Shown piece by piece: positions 17,388-24,850 of a DNA stretch of 64,000 nucleotides. Location of the stretch: NCBI GenBank assembly GCA_013286235.1, contig JABDGE010000003.1, forward strand, positions 1-64,000, read 5' to 3'. This DNA is from Bacteroidota bacterium. GTDB lineage: Bacteria > Bacteroidota > Bacteroidia > Sphingobacteriales > Sphingobacteriaceae. Under the pieces are notes generated by a model, which searched no databases, was not told the origin of the DNA, and worked only from the letters and a program-made list of their open reading frames with translations. The translations under genes were made by a program, and so were the position numbers. Positions within the stretch are counted from its first letter, which is position 1. Each line of letters opens with the position of its first letter.

Positions 17388-17618
17388 TCAATCGTAGTCG
17401 TCCTCGGGTAAATGATCGTCATCGTCCGGATCTAAAATATCATTGTCCTGTTCCAATACATGCAGGTCGTCCCGGTCGTCGGCCAAATCTTCGAAGTCTT
17501 CATCATCGATGTCGGACCAATCGCCGTCACCGTCTTCAACGTCGTCATCATCGCCGGGGGACAATAGTATAATAGTTTGTTCTTCGTTTATCGCGGTGGT
17601 ATATTCGTCGGTTAACAT
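17388..17618 (-). CDS. Very acidic small protein (Asp-rich)
   Basis: 76 residues, of which about half are Asp or Glu, in runs such as SPGDDDDVEDGDGDWSDIDD and a DPDDDDHLPEDDYD terminus. There is no signal peptide, Cys or clear fold, so it is probably disordered. No family name is recognised. It lies between the Uma2 pseudogene and an aldo/keto reductase gene without an operon link. The corresponding opposite-strand frame is Ser-rich and is judged a shadow. Confidence 0.6.
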   Translation of the reverse strand: MLTDEYTTAINEEQTIILLSPGDDDDVEDGDGDWSDIDDEDFEDLADDRDDLHVLEQDNDILDPDDDDHLPEDDYD

Positions 17619-17756
17619 AAGACAAAGCTAATTAAAGTATATCTAAAGAAAAAAGTCATGCTGATAGAGCACCGACACACCTGCCTGGCGTGAACGCATG
17701 ATGGGAGGCCGAAACAAGTTCGGCAAGAGGCAGGACTTGTTATTTATTATCGAAGT

Positions 17757-18638
17757 TTACCCCAAATACGCCATATCGTCGCCGGTCAACTCAATATCCG
17801 CCGCTGCCATATTCTCCTCAAAGTGTTTCAACGAGGAGGTACCCGGAATAGGCAGTATCCACGGCGAGCGGTGCAGCAGCCAGGCTATATTGGCCTGTAC
17901 CTGGGATATATTATATTTTTTTGCGATCTCCGCTATCCGGTCATTTTTTTTGGGCATGGACAGAAACAGCGAGAAATACGGTACCAGGGGTATTCCATTA
18001 GCTTCACAAATGTCCAGCAGCTCTTCACCGCCGTTACTTACCATGTGCCCCGCGCCATGTGTTGTACGCTGAGCGTGGCCGTACATATTTTCCACAGTGG
18101 CAACCTCACCCATTTTCATGGCGGTTTGCAGTTCATCACGGGTAACATTGCTCACGCCCACATGCAAGATCTTGCCTTCGCGCTGCATTTTAAACATGGC
18201 CTCCATCGATTCTTCAAAGGGAGCGCCATGGCCGGCAATAGCCCTGAAATGCACCAGCGTTATCTGTTCAATTTTAAGCGTGCGAAGGTTATTTTCAATG
18301 CTGCTGCGCAAATTTTCGGGCCTGTTAAATGGTATCCAGCTTTTATCGGGCTTGCGCGCGCCACCAACCTTGGTGCAGATCACCAAATCAGCCGGGTAAG
18401 GGTACAGCGCCTCGGCAATCAGGCGGTTGGTTACATCTTCGCCATAATAATCGGCGGTATCAATAAAATTCACACCAACTTCTACCGCGCGTTTTAGTAT
18501 TTGCAGTGCTTCGGGCCGGTTTGGCGGTTCACCATAAATGCCCTCGCCGGTAAGGCGCATGGTGCCATAGCCGAGGCGGTTAACAGTTAATGGGTGCTCG
18601 GATCTGCCGGCAATGGTAATGGTTGCAGGAATGCTCAT
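17757..18638 (-). CDS. Aldo/keto reductase
   Basis: 293 residues, a TIM-barrel NADPH-dependent oxidoreductase. The catalytic set is visible: Asp and Tyr in NFIDTADYYG (about 54-63), Lys in LVICTKVGG, and His in ITLVHFRA. The C-terminal PIPGTSSLKHFEEN is the usual cofactor-binding segment. Members reduce aldehydes and ketones in the cytosol; the substrate cannot be predicted. Length is normal. The gene stands alone between a small acidic protein and a SUFU-like protein gene. Confidence 0.93.
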   Translation of the reverse strand: MSIPATITIAGRSEHPLTVNRLGYGTMRLTGEGIYGEPPNRPEALQILKRAVEVGVNFIDTADYYGEDVTNRLIAEALYPYPADLVICTKVGGARKPDKSWIPFNRPENLRSSIENNLRTLKIEQITLVHFRAIAGHGAPFEESMEAMFKMQREGKILHVGVSNVTRDELQTAMKMGEVATVENMYGHAQRTTHGAGHMVSNGGEELLDICEANGIPLVPYFSLFLSMPKKNDRIAEIAKKYNISQVQANIAWLLHRSPWILPIPGTSSLKHFEENMAAADIELTGDDMAYLG

Positions 18639-18698
18639 GGTTTTGTTTTGATAGATAATGGGGGCAAAATTAGGGATTGTTTTGGATTAAAAACAGTT

Positions 18699-19355
18699 TT
18701 ATGCTACAGGCTCCCTGTCCAGGTCACTGTAAGGGTAATAGCCTTTCTTTTTCAACAAATCAAATAATTTATCGCCCCCGTTGTCCTTGGCAAAATTCAT
18801 TTCACTTTGAAAAATCTCCATGCATAATAACAGATGGTGTGCTTGCTCGCCAATTTTAAACGCCTTGTTAGCAGACATGTAATTATCGAAAATCAAAAAC
18901 CCTTTTTCGTCCGGAAGTTCACAAGTCTCCTTCGGTGCAATAACGGCTTCAAAAGAGTATCTCGCTATCCCTGTAAATATCCAACGAGTTCGATTTTTCA
19001 TCCGTTCAAAAGATGGTTTCATATTCTCGGTTTCACTATACGGTAACTTAGTAAACGCGACCAGTTCAAAAGTACCAAGCAGATTTGGTTTTGGCCCGCT
19101 TCCATCAGTGGTCAATAATTCCATTGTTGCAAACCCAGTTCCGGGAATATGATGCAGGAAGAAATAAATATCTACATACCCTCCGCCATAAAATGAGATA
19201 ATCGAATGGTCGCTACCATGCATCTTACCTAAAACATTTTCAAGCCCTTGTTCTTTTAGCTCCAAGTAATTGACATATCGCTCAACCGGAATCTCATCGC
19301 CATATTGTTCTATTTTTTGCTTTTTTTTGCCGAATACTCTCTTGAAAAAATCCAT
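18699..19355 (-). CDS. Suppressor-of-fused (SUFU)-like domain protein, tentative
   Basis: 218 residues, starting with a basic MDFFKRVFGKKKQKIE. The middle (VDIYFFLHHIPGTGFATMELLTTDGSGPKPN...GTFELVAFTKLP) resembles the core of bacterial SUFU-domain proteins, in which a 'vTtGMS/TdGSG' segment is followed by ELvaf. Bacterial SUFU proteins often serve as immunity proteins against polymorphic toxins or have unknown roles. No toxin gene is nearby. Cytoplasmic by sequence (no signal). The family call is from memory of the motif and should be treated as provisional. Confidence 0.45.
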   Translation of the reverse strand: MDFFKRVFGKKKQKIEQYGDEIPVERYVNYLELKEQGLENVLGKMHGSDHSIISFYGGGYVDIYFFLHHIPGTGFATMELLTTDGSGPKPNLLGTFELVAFTKLPYSETENMKPSFERMKNRTRWIFTGIARYSFEAVIAPKETCELPDEKGFLIFDNYMSANKAFKIGEQAHHLLLCMEIFQSEMNFAKDNGGDKLFDLLKKKGYYPYSDLDREPVA

Positions 19356-19960
19356 GCGACCCGCTGCACTTTTAATGTTTAAATGGCAGTTAAATTTATA
19401 AATAAATTGTGCTCGGAATTTACAAATGGAGGGTTTTCAGCTGATAAAAACCAGAGTCTTACATTTAAAGAACCCATTATTCGCGCCAGGGATAGCAGCG
19501 GATACCGGCCAAGAGCGTAAGGCCTGCAGGCGTATGAGCAGATAGCCCGCCCGGGCGCCCAAATTATTTAAAGGAGGAGTTTGCAAGTCCCGTCCGCAAT
19601 CATTATAATCCATAACACCACTATCTAATCACCAACATACCCCCCACAAGCAAATATCCGACAAAATTCGCGACGTATCTCCCCTACAATTTCATCTTAA
19701 AATAACCCAATTACCTTTCTCACAAACAGACAAAAAATCCTTAATTCACAAAACAATAACCCACACCACAACCCTACACCATAACCCCACAATAAGCCCA
19801 AAACAACAACCCACACCATAACCCAACGACAAGCCCAAAACACCCCAAAAACAAACCAAGAACACCCCCAAAACAAACCAAAAACAACCTCACACGCACC
19901 CCACCACCCATCCCTCGAACTTTTTTGTGAAATAGTGCATACTTTTTTCATAAAAATTCT

Positions 19961-19968
19961 TAATTTTG
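19961..19968 (+). promoter_or_regulatory. Promoter -7 element of the rpsF operon
   Basis: TAATTTTG matches the Bacteroidota TAnnTTTG consensus. Transcription would start about 6-8 bases downstream (near 19975), giving a leader of about 40 bases before rpsF. A clear TTG is not found at the preferred distance upstream, though the region is T-rich. Confidence 0.6.
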
Positions 19969-19972
19969 CAGC

Positions 19973-19986
19973 CCCGTAATAGCGGG
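19973..19986 (+). promoter_or_regulatory. Leader hairpin before rpsF, possible S6:S18 control site
   Basis: CCCG (19973-19976) pairs with CGGG (19983-19986) around the loop TAATAG. Known S6:S18-binding leaders of rpsF operons contain a CCG-bearing hairpin, and this hairpin lies just before rpsF at the start of the inferred transcript. The match is by position and the CCG/GCGG element only. Confidence 0.35.
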
Positions 19987-20013
19987 TAAAAAGTTAAAAA
20001 TCAAAGTATAACA

Positions 20014-20379
20014 ATGCAACAGTACGAAATTGTGATCATTCTGACCCCGTTGTTATCGGAAGAAACTGCTAAAGAGGCCATTGGCAAGTACAGCAAAATT
20101 CTTTCTGATAACGGAGCCGAAATTGTCCAGGAGGACAATTGGGGTCTGAGAAAACTTGCGTACCCTATTCAAAAAAAGACGACAGGGTACTATCACTTAA
20201 CTGAATTCAGGGCTCCGGGTGATTTAATTAATAAACTGGAGGTTGAATTACGCCGCGACGAGCGCGTTTTGCGTTTCCTGACGATTGCTTTAGACAAGCA
20301 CGCCATTGCATACAACGAGAAAAAACGCAGCGGTGCATTTAACCAGAAAAAACAACCTAAAGAGGAGGCTGCAAGCTAA
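20014..20379 (+). CDS. rpsF: Ribosomal protein bS6
   Basis: 121 residues. The family start ([17 protein letters not shown]), the [26 protein letters not shown] segment and the [19 protein letters not shown] strand-helix end are typical S6. It belongs to the platform of the 30S subunit and pairs with bS18. It is the first gene of rpsF-rpsR-rplI; its stop codon overlaps the rpsR start (TAATG). The C-terminal tail carries a basic stretch and then ends in KEEAAS; the same DNA encodes the rpsR ribosome-binding site. Confidence 0.97.
   Translation: MQQYEIVIILTPLLSEETAKEAIGKYSKILSDNGAEIVQEDNWGLRKLAYPIQKKTTGYYHLTEFRAPGDLINKLEVELRRDERVLRFLTIALDKHAIAYNEKKRSGAFNQKKQPKEEAAS
20363..20368 (+). promoter_or_regulatory. 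Strong Shine-Dalgarno site of rpsR
   Basis: AGGAGG ends 10 bases before the rpsR ATG at 20379. Such sites are rare in Bacteroidota, whose ribosomes hide the anti-SD behind bS21, bS18 and bS6. A strong site on bS18 is a recognised exception and is thought to allow autoregulation. Confidence 0.85.
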
Positions 20380-20642
20380 TGGCAAACGAACAGATTAAAT
20401 ACGTTACCGCCCCCAAGGTTGAGGACACACGTAAAAAATACTGCCGTTTTAAAAAGAACGGGATAAAGTATATCGACTACAAAGACGCTAACTTTTTGCT
20501 GAAGTTTGTTAACGAGCAGGGTAAAGTATTACCACGCCGCTTAACCGGTACTTCGCTGAAATTTCAGCGCAAGGTGGCCCAGGCCGTTAAACGCGCCCGC
20601 CACATCGGTTTATTGCCTTACGTTACGGATTCACTTAAATAA
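20379..20642 (+). CDS. rpsR: Ribosomal protein bS18
   Basis: 87 residues, with the conserved [39 protein letters not shown] order and the basic end [12 protein letters not shown]. It binds next to bS6 on the 30S platform; in Bacteroidota it also helps cover the 3' end of 16S rRNA. It overlaps rpsF by one base and has an AGGAGG site placed inside the rpsF coding end. One Cys (KKYCRF) is retained. Confidence 0.97.
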   Translation: MANEQIKYVTAPKVEDTRKKYCRFKKNGIKYIDYKDANFLLKFVNEQGKVLPRRLTGTSLKFQRKVAQAVKRARHIGLLPYVTDSLK

Positions 20643-20644
20643 GC

Positions 20645-20650
20645 AGGAGG
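20645..20650 (+). promoter_or_regulatory. Strong Shine-Dalgarno site of rplI
   Basis: AGGAGG ends 9 bases before the rplI ATG at 20660, in the 17-base gap after rpsR. Its presence on the third gene as well as on rpsR is unusual for this phylum. Confidence 0.8.
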
Positions 20651-20659
20651 TTTAAAGCA

Positions 20660-21103
20660 ATGGAAGTTATTTTAAAACAAGACGTAAAGCACCTCGGCGA
20701 AAAAGACGACGTGGTGAAAGTGAAACCGGGTTATGGTCGTAATTACCTTATTCCTAAGGGTTATGCCATACAGGCAACTGAATCGGCCCGCAAAGTTTTA
20801 GCTGAGGACCTTAAACAGGCGCAGTTTAAACAGGAAAAGATCCGCAAGGATGCCGACGCGATTGCTGCCCGTTTGGAAGGCGTTAAGCTGACTATCGGCG
20901 CAAAAGCAGGCGAAACCGGCAAGATCTTCGGTGCTATCAATACCATACAGATCGCTGACGCCCTGAAGAAAGAAGGCTTTGACGTTGACCGTCGCCGCAT
21001 TACTTTTGACCAGGAGCCGAAATTTACAGGCGATTATGTGGCCAACATTAACCTGCACAAAGAGGTTAAAGTACGGGTACCGTTTTCGGTGGTAGCTGAG
21101 TAA
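20660..21103 (+). CDS. rplI: Ribosomal protein bL9
   Basis: 147 residues. The N-terminal domain (MEVILKQDVKHLGEKDDVVKVKPGYGRNYLIPKGYAIQAT) is the diagnostic L9 signature, followed by the long connecting helix (about 40-75) and the C-terminal domain (KIFGAINTIQIADALKKEGFDVDRRRI). It binds 23S rRNA near the L1 stalk and supports reading-frame maintenance. Last gene of the operon; a hairpin-T terminator follows 72 bases later. Confidence 0.97.
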   Translation: MEVILKQDVKHLGEKDDVVKVKPGYGRNYLIPKGYAIQATESARKVLAEDLKQAQFKQEKIRKDADAIAARLEGVKLTIGAKAGETGKIFGAINTIQIADALKKEGFDVDRRRITFDQEPKFTGDYVANINLHKEVKVRVPFSVVAE

Positions 21104-21174
21104 ATTGATTTCGGATGGGTGAGGGCTTCGCCGTCCCGGATTGCCGATTTCGGATTTCATATTTGAGGATATTT

Positions 21175-21208
21175 AAAGGTGTTTTGCGAGAGCAGGACAC
21201 CTTTTTTA
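21175..21208 (+). terminator. Rho-independent terminator after rplI
   Basis: AAAGGTGT (21175-21182) pairs with ACACCTTT (21197-21204) around a 14-base loop, followed directly by further T residues. Position after the last gene of the ribosomal operon fits. Confidence 0.85.
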
Positions 21209-21277
21209 TTTAGCAAGTGGGACGACAAACATTGCAAGTCAACCTAAAAAAGCTAAATTCTTAATTCCGCAGTCGGC

Positions 21278-21295
21278 TCCCGATAGCTATCGGGA
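21278..21295. repeat. 18-bp palindrome TCCCGATAGCTATCGGGA
   Basis: Perfect palindrome, identical to the one at 4669-4686 and to the core of the 36-bp palindrome at 22000-22035. It lies between the rplI terminator and the first outer-membrane protein gene. The rest of 21209-21407 holds no gene; the 60 bases before 21408 are AT-rich and probably carry that gene's promoter. Confidence 0.85.
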
Positions 21296-21407
21296 CCGCA
21301 TTCCGAAATAAAGTGGACCGACCCTTATTCATCTTGAATAATTTTCGCGCTGCCCCGATGATTTTTTAAATAAATATTATTTATTTGCAGAAAAAAACCT
21401 AATCGAC

Positions 21408-21980
21408 ATGAAAAAATATCTACTCGCATTCACAATTTTCCTATGCGCCGCGTATGGCGCTTTCGCACAGGACGATAACACTTTAACCAAGATCGGCATC
21501 GGCGGCAGCGGCGGCGGCACCATCGGATCATATGCAGGTGCTTACCCGGTTGGCAGCGAATTAAATTTGAGACTGGAATTCCCGCTGGAAGGAACACCTG
21601 TGAGCCTCACCTTTAATACCGGTCTAACCTTTTACCTTTCGTCAGACGGGTATAACGTGGACTATACCACTGACGAAGGAGATTATAGCTCTGGTTCCGT
21701 GGCAGTATTTCTACCGGTACAGGTGGGAGCACGATTTTACGCCACCCACAAGTTTTTTTTAGAGGGCGACGTTGGCGGCTCATTTAATTTGAATTCACCT
21801 TCGTCCAACTTTACATCGCAAAAGGTGGCCTTACTGGTTACCCCGCAGGCGGGCTTTACATTTCCGTTTGGCGCTTCCAGGTTTTCATTAGACGCTTCAT
21901 TGCTTTACGAAGACCGGTTTGAATCGGGCGGCGGCTACGGCCAGATCGCGGCACGGGTTGCATTTAACTTTGGGTTGTAG
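21408..21980 (+). CDS. Outer-membrane beta-barrel protein (first of a tandem pair)
   Basis: 190 residues with a signal peptide (MKKYLLAFTIFLCAAYGAFAQ). The mature part alternates short beta strands (LNLRLEFPLEGTPVSLTFNTGLTFYLS, FFLEGDVGGSFN) and ends in a phenylalanine-rich strand (AARVAFNFGL), the usual sign for assembly by BamA. It looks like a small eight-stranded porin-family barrel. The next gene is a paralog (shared YPVGSELNLRLEFP / FPEAGSLILKLELP, KFFLEGDVGGSFN / HFFLEGEAGASFN, GGGYGQIAARVAFNF / GGGYSQVALRAVFNF). Ligand or role unknown. Confidence 0.8.
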   Translation: MKKYLLAFTIFLCAAYGAFAQDDNTLTKIGIGGSGGGTIGSYAGAYPVGSELNLRLEFPLEGTPVSLTFNTGLTFYLSSDGYNVDYTTDEGDYSSGSVAVFLPVQVGARFYATHKFFLEGDVGGSFNLNSPSSNFTSQKVALLVTPQAGFTFPFGASRFSLDASLLYEDRFESGGGYGQIAARVAFNFGL

Positions 21981-21999
21981 ATGGGGATCAGAATTTTTT

Positions 22000-22035
22000 G
22001 AATTCGACTCCCGATAGCTATCGGGAGTCGAATTC
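22000..22035. repeat. Perfect 36-bp palindrome
   Basis: Every base from 22000 to 22017 pairs with 22018 to 22035. The centre is the recurrent 18-mer TCCCGATAGCTATCGGGA, here extended on each side by GAATTCGAC and its complement. It sits 19 bases after the first barrel-protein gene and could terminate transcription or separate expression of the twins. Confidence 0.95.
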
Positions 22036-22138
22036 CACACTGTGTCCATATTTTTACATAACATATAACCCTTTCGGGCGTTATTGAGGCATTATTCAAA
22101 TAATTTTAGTTTTTTTGCCCCAACACTTAAATAACCCC

Positions 22139-22756
22139 ATGAAAAAGATCTTTCTATTATCTGCTATTTTATTCGGCGCTGTCTGTGGCGCTTCTGCCCA
22201 ATATTATTACAACAATAATAATAATGACCCGAACGCACCCGCACCCAAGCTCGGTTTTGGCCTTAGCTCGGGCATAGCCACCGGGCCGGTTTCGGGCTAT
22301 TTCCCGGAAGCAGGTTCGTTGATTTTGAAACTTGAGCTTCCCATAAAGAAATCACCGGTAAGCGTAGTATTCCTTACAGGATACACCTTTTATGTATCGC
22401 AGGGCGGCTACGCCGCAGGCTATGACGGCTACGGGTTCGACTATGGCACCTACTACTCCGGCCAGGTAGCGTCGTTTATACCGCTTGAAGCAGGCTTAAA
22501 AGCCTATGTGGCGCCGCATTTTTTTCTTGAAGGTGAGGCTGGTGCGTCGTTCAATGTGAACTATGCTACTTCCAATTATACCAACGACGAAACCGCCTTA
22601 ATTTATGATTTGGGTGCGGGCTACTCCTTCCCGCTTGGATTCAGCCGGAGGGCTACAACCGATCTGAGCGTGGTATATGAAAACAGGCCTGAGGCAGGCG
22701 GCGGCTACAGCCAGGTAGCCTTACGCGCCGTATTTAACTTCCCTTTAATAAAATAA
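22139..22756 (+). CDS. Outer-membrane beta-barrel protein (second of a tandem pair)
   Basis: 205 residues from the ATG at 22139; an in-frame ATG at 22115 would add MPQHLNNP before the Lys-Lys start and is less likely. Signal peptide MKKIFLLSAILFGAVCGASAQ, then a low-complexity Tyr/Asn stretch (YYYNNNNNDPN) and a barrel paralogous to the preceding gene, closing with LRAVFNFPLIK. Two differently sized Gly/Tyr-rich loops (YAAGYDGYGFDYGTYYSG) set it apart from its neighbour. Outer membrane location inferred; function unknown. Confidence 0.8.
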   Translation: MKKIFLLSAILFGAVCGASAQYYYNNNNNDPNAPAPKLGFGLSSGIATGPVSGYFPEAGSLILKLELPIKKSPVSVVFLTGYTFYVSQGGYAAGYDGYGFDYGTYYSGQVASFIPLEAGLKAYVAPHFFLEGEAGASFNVNYATSNYTNDETALIYDLGAGYSFPLGFSRRATTDLSVVYENRPEAGGGYSQVALRAVFNFPLIK

Positions 22757-22784
22757 GCGAAACTCCGCAAATAGATTAGTCGTG

Positions 22785-22821
22785 ATTAAACCGTCGAATT
22801 TTTTAATTTAGACGGTTTAAT
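22785..22821 (+). promoter_or_regulatory. 11-bp hairpin directly before mtgA
   Basis: ATTAAACCGTC (22785-22795) pairs exactly with GACGGTTTAAT (22811-22821) around a 15-base AT loop. The stem ends 4 bases before the mtgA start codon. It may terminate the barrel-protein transcript, or, in an mtgA mRNA, restrict ribosome access. Confidence 0.6.
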
Positions 22822-22825
22822 TCCT

Positions 22826-23575
22826 ATGGCTAAAAAAACGACTGCAAACCGAAAACCTGCGCCGGGCAAATCCAAAGGTATTTTCCGGAGCGGATGGCTC
22901 AAGCTTGTGCTGCGTATTTTAAAGCTGGCCTTTATATTTTTTGTGGTGAGCAGCGTTTTGGCGGTTATCCTTTTTCGCTTTATAAACCCGCCGGTTACTT
23001 TCCTGATGATCGAGCGGGGTTTTGAGCGAAAGGCCGATGGCAAGCCCTGGAAGATTGACAAACAGTGGATAAGTTTTGACCAGATAGCCGACCCGATGAA
23101 GAAAGCTGCTGTTGCAGCCGAGGACCAAACCTTTCTTGAAAACCACGGCTTCGATTTTAACGCCATTGAAAAAGCCATCCAAAAAAACGAGCACAGCAAA
23201 AAGCTGATAGGCGGTAGCACCATTACGCAGCAAACCGCAAAAAATGTTTTTTTATGGCCGGGCAGGTCGATCATTCGCAAGGCCTTCGAAGCCTGGTTTA
23301 CCATGCTGATGGACGTTTTTTGGAGCAAGAAACGGGTGATGGAGGTTTACCTGAACGAAATCGAAATGGGCGACGGCATTTATGGCGTGGAAGCAGCCTC
23401 ACAGGCATATTTTCATAAGTCAGCTTCCGATTTAAACAATTCCGAGGCTGCAGCAATTGCGTCGATATGGCCAGACCCATTAAAATGGTCGCCCACCGAC
23501 CCCAGCGATTATGTAAAGCACCGGCAATATTTGATTAAAAAGAATATGAGAAGACTGGGAGCATTGGATTTTTAG
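22826..23575 (+). CDS. mtgA: Monofunctional biosynthetic peptidoglycan transglycosylase
   Basis: 249 residues, GT51 family. A basic cytoplasmic N-terminus and one membrane anchor (about 33-55, LAFIFFVVSSVLAVILFRF) precede the catalytic domain. The catalytic Glu99 lies in the EDQTFLENHGFD motif; GGSTITQQTAKNVFLWPGRS, RKAFEAWFTMLMD, KKRVMEVYLNEIEMG and the YFHKSASDLNNSEAAAIASIWPDP segments are the other four family motifs. It polymerises lipid II glycan strands in the periplasm without a transpeptidase domain. Length matches MtgA. Confidence 0.95.
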   Translation: MAKKTTANRKPAPGKSKGIFRSGWLKLVLRILKLAFIFFVVSSVLAVILFRFINPPVTFLMIERGFERKADGKPWKIDKQWISFDQIADPMKKAAVAAEDQTFLENHGFDFNAIEKAIQKNEHSKKLIGGSTITQQTAKNVFLWPGRSIIRKAFEAWFTMLMDVFWSKKRVMEVYLNEIEMGDGIYGVEAASQAYFHKSASDLNNSEAAAIASIWPDPLKWSPTDPSDYVKHRQYLIKKNMRRLGALDF

Positions 23576-23720
23576 CCCCCGCCCCCCAACCTCCTAAAGA
23601 GGGAGTTTGAATCTTCAATTATCTAAAGATATTCCACTTTGAAATTAGCTTTTAAATCCTGAATTTCTTCGTTTTCCATTGTCAAAAAACCATTCGCTTT
23701 AAAGTTCCCCCTTTAGGGGG

Positions 23721-24335
23721 CTAGGGGGTTTGGTACTTCCAATGCCTTGATTTCCCTTCCGCTATCCACTCTATTGCTGTATCCAAACGTTTCAGCCTGG
23801 TAGCATCGCTTTTCGCATCAACAATCCATTCCATATATTCGCGCTTGTGGGACGGGCTGAATTTCTCATAGGCCGCCTGCGCCTGGGGATTATGGGCCAA
23901 CCGGTCGGAAAAATCAGTGGGCATTTCTATCGGAGCTTTAGGGGCAGTTTCTTTTTTTACCGCAGGCTTTTTGTTGGCGGGCTCATTTAGCAGCATCGCT
24001 TGCTTTATAAAATCCACAAGTATCTCGTCCGAAGGAAGATCGCTTAAGCTCATGATCTTTCCAAAACTGCCTGCGGTGCCATCTTCCGGCTTAATTAATT
24101 TACCCGGGTCGTTCAATTGACTTTGCTTCCAGAATCCAAAACCCATGTGCTCCTTAAAAGCGGCCATTTGGCAAACCGACCCGTTGTAATCAAAAAACGG
24201 GAAGCCCCATTTCATCGTTTCGGTTAATAAAGGCGACACCGAGTGTACCAGTTGCCTTAGGTGTTTTAAAATTGGCTGGGCAAAATCGGCTGATTTGCCG
24301 ATATAGGCGTCTACGCGCGAATCATATTGTTCCAT
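23721..24335 (-). CDS. DUF1801/YdeI-family protein
   Basis: 204 residues in two parts: an N-terminal DUF1801-like domain (about 5-115, with LLTETMKWGFPFFDYNG and MGFGFWKQSQL) and, after an Ala/Lys/Pro linker, a C-terminal YdeI/OmpD-associated helical domain (about 145-200, FSPSHKREYMEWIVDAKSDATRLKRL). The family is cytosolic, common in soil Bacteroidota and of unknown biochemical role. No operon partner is seen. Confidence 0.88.
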   Translation of the reverse strand: MEQYDSRVDAYIGKSADFAQPILKHLRQLVHSVSPLLTETMKWGFPFFDYNGSVCQMAAFKEHMGFGFWKQSQLNDPGKLIKPEDGTAGSFGKIMSLSDLPSDEILVDFIKQAMLLNEPANKKPAVKKETAPKAPIEMPTDFSDRLAHNPQAQAAYEKFSPSHKREYMEWIVDAKSDATRLKRLDTAIEWIAEGKSRHWKYQTP

Positions 24336-24676
24336 AACCGTAAAAATACTTACAAAAAATAATCCGGCAAATAGTTCATGCGGAGAGGATATCGTGAAAT
24401 TGCACAGATGGGCCTGAATTCCACCTTATAATTGTAAAAAATATTACACAGCCTCTGCAATCATATACATTCTCATTGGCCTCCAATGTCCAATAAGGCA
24501 GAATAATGAAGGCACTAAAGGTTCAAACAAACGCAGGTTCCCAAGACTTTGGGAAATTGGTAAACCGTTATGGGACAGATTCCTTTGCGTTCTCTGTGCC
24601 TTCCCCGCGCTCTCTGTGGTTAACTCTTCCGGGCAACAACATTAAGAACTGCCGGACATCATTCGGCAAATTAAAT
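24336..24676. other. Intergenic region, no convincing gene
   Basis: 341 bases. A plus-strand frame at 24506-24694 has no family character and overlaps repeat-like phrases (CTCTGTGCCTTCC, CTCTCTGTGG) that also occur in the 4.5 kb intergenic region (CTCTGTGTTCTCTGTGCC). The segment probably holds the promoter of the upstream DUF1801 gene and repeat debris. Confidence 0.5.
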
Positions 24677-24835
24677 TCAAATATCTTTAAGTGATAAAGG
24701 CTGCACCGTTCCGTTTTTCATTTTCGACACCTCAATTAATGCCTGTGCAATTTCTTTTGTAAGTTCGTTCTGACCGGACTCTTCAATCAAAATTTGCCAG
24801 TCTTTTTTCTTTTGTTTTTGCTTCGACTTTTCCAT
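24677..24835 (-). CDS. Small charged protein, 52 residues, unknown function
   Basis: The minus-strand frame from ATG at 24833-24835 to TGA at 24677-24679 encodes MEKSKQKQKKKDWQILIEES..., a Lys/Gln-rich start followed by a helical segment (LTKEIAQALIEVSKM) and the ending GTVQPLSLKDI. It starts 15 bases after the stop codon of the 24851-25333 gene on the same strand, so they may be co-transcribed. The product looks like a real small protein (no low-complexity beyond the Lys start), but I cannot name a family. Confidence 0.5.
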   Translation of the reverse strand: MEKSKQKQKKKDWQILIEESGQNELTKEIAQALIEVSKMKNGTVQPLSLKDI

Positions 24836-24850
24836 TCAATAACCGTTGAA

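Larger units (their letters stand above)
19356..20013. other. Long leader/intergenic region with a G-depleted tract
   Basis: No gene is seen in these 658 bases. Around 19488-19562 there is a GC-rich segment (GGGATAGCAGCGGATACC..., CCCGCCCGGGCGCCC) that could be structured RNA or a repeat remnant. From about 19681 to 19920 the plus strand is almost only A, C and T, with 7 G in 240 bases and many spaced CCC runs inside reiterated phrases (CCACACCATAACCC, AAGCCCAAAACA). A minus-strand frame across it is Trp/Gly/Val-rich and not credible. The rpsF promoter and leader occupy the last 60 bases. Confidence 0.6.

Noticed and set aside
19697-19951. Minus-strand frame of 84 codons rich in Trp, Gly and Val
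   Set aside because: It reads through the C-run tract; the composition is a product of the base bias and no family character is present.
22000-22035. 36-bp palindrome considered as a recombination or attachment site
   Set aside because: The core recurs at several intergenic places without mobile genes nearby, so a dispersed repeat or terminator is more likely.
24506-24694. 62-codon plus-strand frame
   Set aside because: Overlaps repeat-like intergenic phrases and the end of a better minus-strand small gene; no protein-like features.
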